NCBI GenBank assembly: GCA_951799445.1
Contig: OX637287.1
Location: 5,642,001-5,706,000, forward strand
Length of the DNA: 64,000 nucleotides
Reading direction: 5' to 3'
From: Pseudisothecium myosuroides
Taxonomy: Eukaryota; Streptophyta; Bryopsida; Hypnales; Lembophyllaceae
In this document: piece by piece, positions 62,753 to 64,000 of the stretch
Layout: every line of letters starts with the position of its first letter
Position numbering within the stretch: position 1 is the stretch's first letter
Translations under genes and position numbers: made by a program
The notes under the pieces: model-generated
The model's database searches: none
The model's input: the letters and a program-made list of their open reading frames with translations, nothing else
What the model was told of the DNA's origin: nothing

Positions 62753-63797
62753 CCTCATCTAAAGGACCAAGGTCTTTTTCTTCATCAAAAAACACTCAAA
62801 ACTACCATTTCTACTGCAAGGTGCAAACCTTTTAACATTTTGTTTCTTTTTGCATGTCTAAATGGAGGATCTTGTACTCAGCTTATATGAGAATGTGTGG
62901 AAGAAATTTTAGAAACTTTAACAGTGTTGATTGCAAGATCTCTGCATGTAAAGTGAAGAAAACAAGATTTTTTGTAGCACCCATGATTAGGTTTTTTAAC
63001 TTTGAATCTGTTTAACTTAAACGACTTAATTTTCATTCTTTGAAAATTTGTTATGTGGAAGCAGGTACAAAACAAAAGGAAAAAATAAATCTTTCATATT
63101 TCTAACTAAAATTGGAATTGAAACATACTACTGATTACAATGGTGAGGTTGTTCTAGCAAGCAAACTAAATTGTGTGGAACTTTTTTTTAAACCCCTAAG
63201 TGATCAAGTAGCATTTTTTGGCAACATAACATTTTACATTATCCATATATGCTCACATATATGAAATGAATTTTCATGTTTTTCCTTTGAAATTTTCACA
63301 CAACATGTGGTCGAGGAGTAGTTGTAAATGCACAACAAATTTCATAACTTTTGACTACATGGTTTAAAAGTTATTGTATGAAATATAGTTTCTTTGGGAG
63401 TGTGGGCAACGTGTGCAACTTAAAAAATCACTTTACAATTTGTGAAGAAAAATCTCTCACATCCCAAAAAATAAGATTCTCCACAACTTTCTCAATACAA
63501 TTACAAATGGAATGAATCAAAATTTTCCATGTAGACAAAAGAATATTCTATGAAAAAAATTCAAAATATTCATTTTGACTTTTTGTAATTTTTTTGGTGC
63601 TGCTAGGCAAATTTTTTTTTGAGTTTAGTATTGCATAAATTTTGTTCCCAGTCATGGATTGAAATAAAAATTATATTCCCCCATAGCTAATGTGCTTTCC
63701 TATCTTCAAAAAAAGTTTCAAGAAATCAAATAAAAAATAGGGATTATAGCACCCTGCTCAAATCTTGTAGTGTCTTCGAAGGGGACACTTGGTCCTC
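62753..63797. repeat. TTAA-type MITE, composite copy
   Basis: TTAA at 62749-62752, then CCTCATCTAAAGGACC. The first part (CACTCAAAACTACCATTTCTA, GGAGGATCTTGTACTCAGCT) is homologous to 57025 onward. At 63188-63191 a second TTAA begins another terminus, ACCCCTAAGTGATCAAGTAGC, whose continuation is the inverse of the right end of 11403-12536. So one element seems to be inserted in, or recombined with, another. The right limit TTGGTCCTC near 63797 is approximate. Confidence 0.55.
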
Positions 63798-63798
63798 T

Positions 63799-64000
63799 AA
63801 CCCCTAAAAGATTGACGCGGATACTAAAGACCAAGGCACAATTTCAAAGGCTTGTAAGACAAAATCATGTGCTTGTATGCCTTTCAACTTTTGGGACTAT
63901 ATTAACAAACTGTTGAAAGTATGTATAAAAAAAGTTCAGTCCAATTGGACCTATCTATCATGTCTGCCCAAAACTACCCCGCATAACCCGAAAAAGTCCT
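63799..64000. repeat. Left end of another TTAA-type element, cut by window edge
   Basis: TAACCCCTAAAAGATTGACG resembles the family terminus; the element would run out of the window. No partner end is visible. Confidence 0.35.

Noticed and set aside
1..64000. CRISPR array, bacterial operon or phage region
   Set aside because: All identified genes are split by GT-AG introns, and the tandem repeats lack regular spacer structure.

Overview
This is plant nuclear DNA. Five split genes with GT-AG introns of roughly 80 to 1300 bases sit in very AT-rich intergenic DNA packed with small inverted-repeat transposons. The gene set (NRT2 nitrate transporter, plant-type UNC93-like protein, 38-exon NPC1, SPC25) fits a land plant. 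The short introns, the MITE-dominated spacers and a Maf protein of the LASASPRR type hint at a non-seed plant (bryophyte, lycophyte or similar), but I cannot fix the lineage. Exon borders were derived by hand from reading frame, splice sites and remembered family conservation; allow 1-2 bases of error.

Layout. 1-16300: no gene seen; AT-rich DNA with several copies of a 0.6-1.1 kb element flanked by TTAA, a CACTA-like MITE, a long (TA)n tract and other dispersed repeats. 16301-19634: a PIF/Harbinger-like MITE, a telo-box promoter region, then a Maf/HAM1-like nucleotide pyrophosphatase gene (+, 10 coding exons, 221 aa). 20494-24901: UNC93-like membrane protein (-, 10 exons, 452 aa), convergent with the Maf gene. 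24902-27244: shared upstream region, with a TATA box for the next gene. 27245-30923: high-affinity nitrate transporter NRT2 (+, 4 exons, 509 aa), divergent from UNC93, with a large degenerate tandem repeat in intron 1. 30924-38451: intergenic, with a Stowaway-like MITE and a 757-base foldback element. 38452-50795: NPC1 sterol/lipid transporter (+, 38 exons, 1319 aa). 51290-52430: repeats, including a hAT MITE with a perfect 8-bp target duplication. 52724-56381: SPC25 kinetochore subunit (+, 6 exons, 228 aa). 56382-64000: intergenic, with more TTAA-flanked elements, a second hAT MITE and a Stowaway-like MITE.

The genes do not form a pathway: Maf is nucleotide-pool sanitation, UNC93 and NRT2 are MFS-fold membrane proteins, NPC1 handles endomembrane lipids and SPC25 is mitotic. 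The most unusual content is the repeat landscape. One family has TTAA at both ends and termini starting CCCCTAAAG, as expected of piggyBac-type MITEs. A related short family lies almost only in introns. A ~340-base repeat is shared by the Maf 5' region and an NRT2 intron, and a long near-symmetrical hairpin lies near 33.3-34.1 kb.
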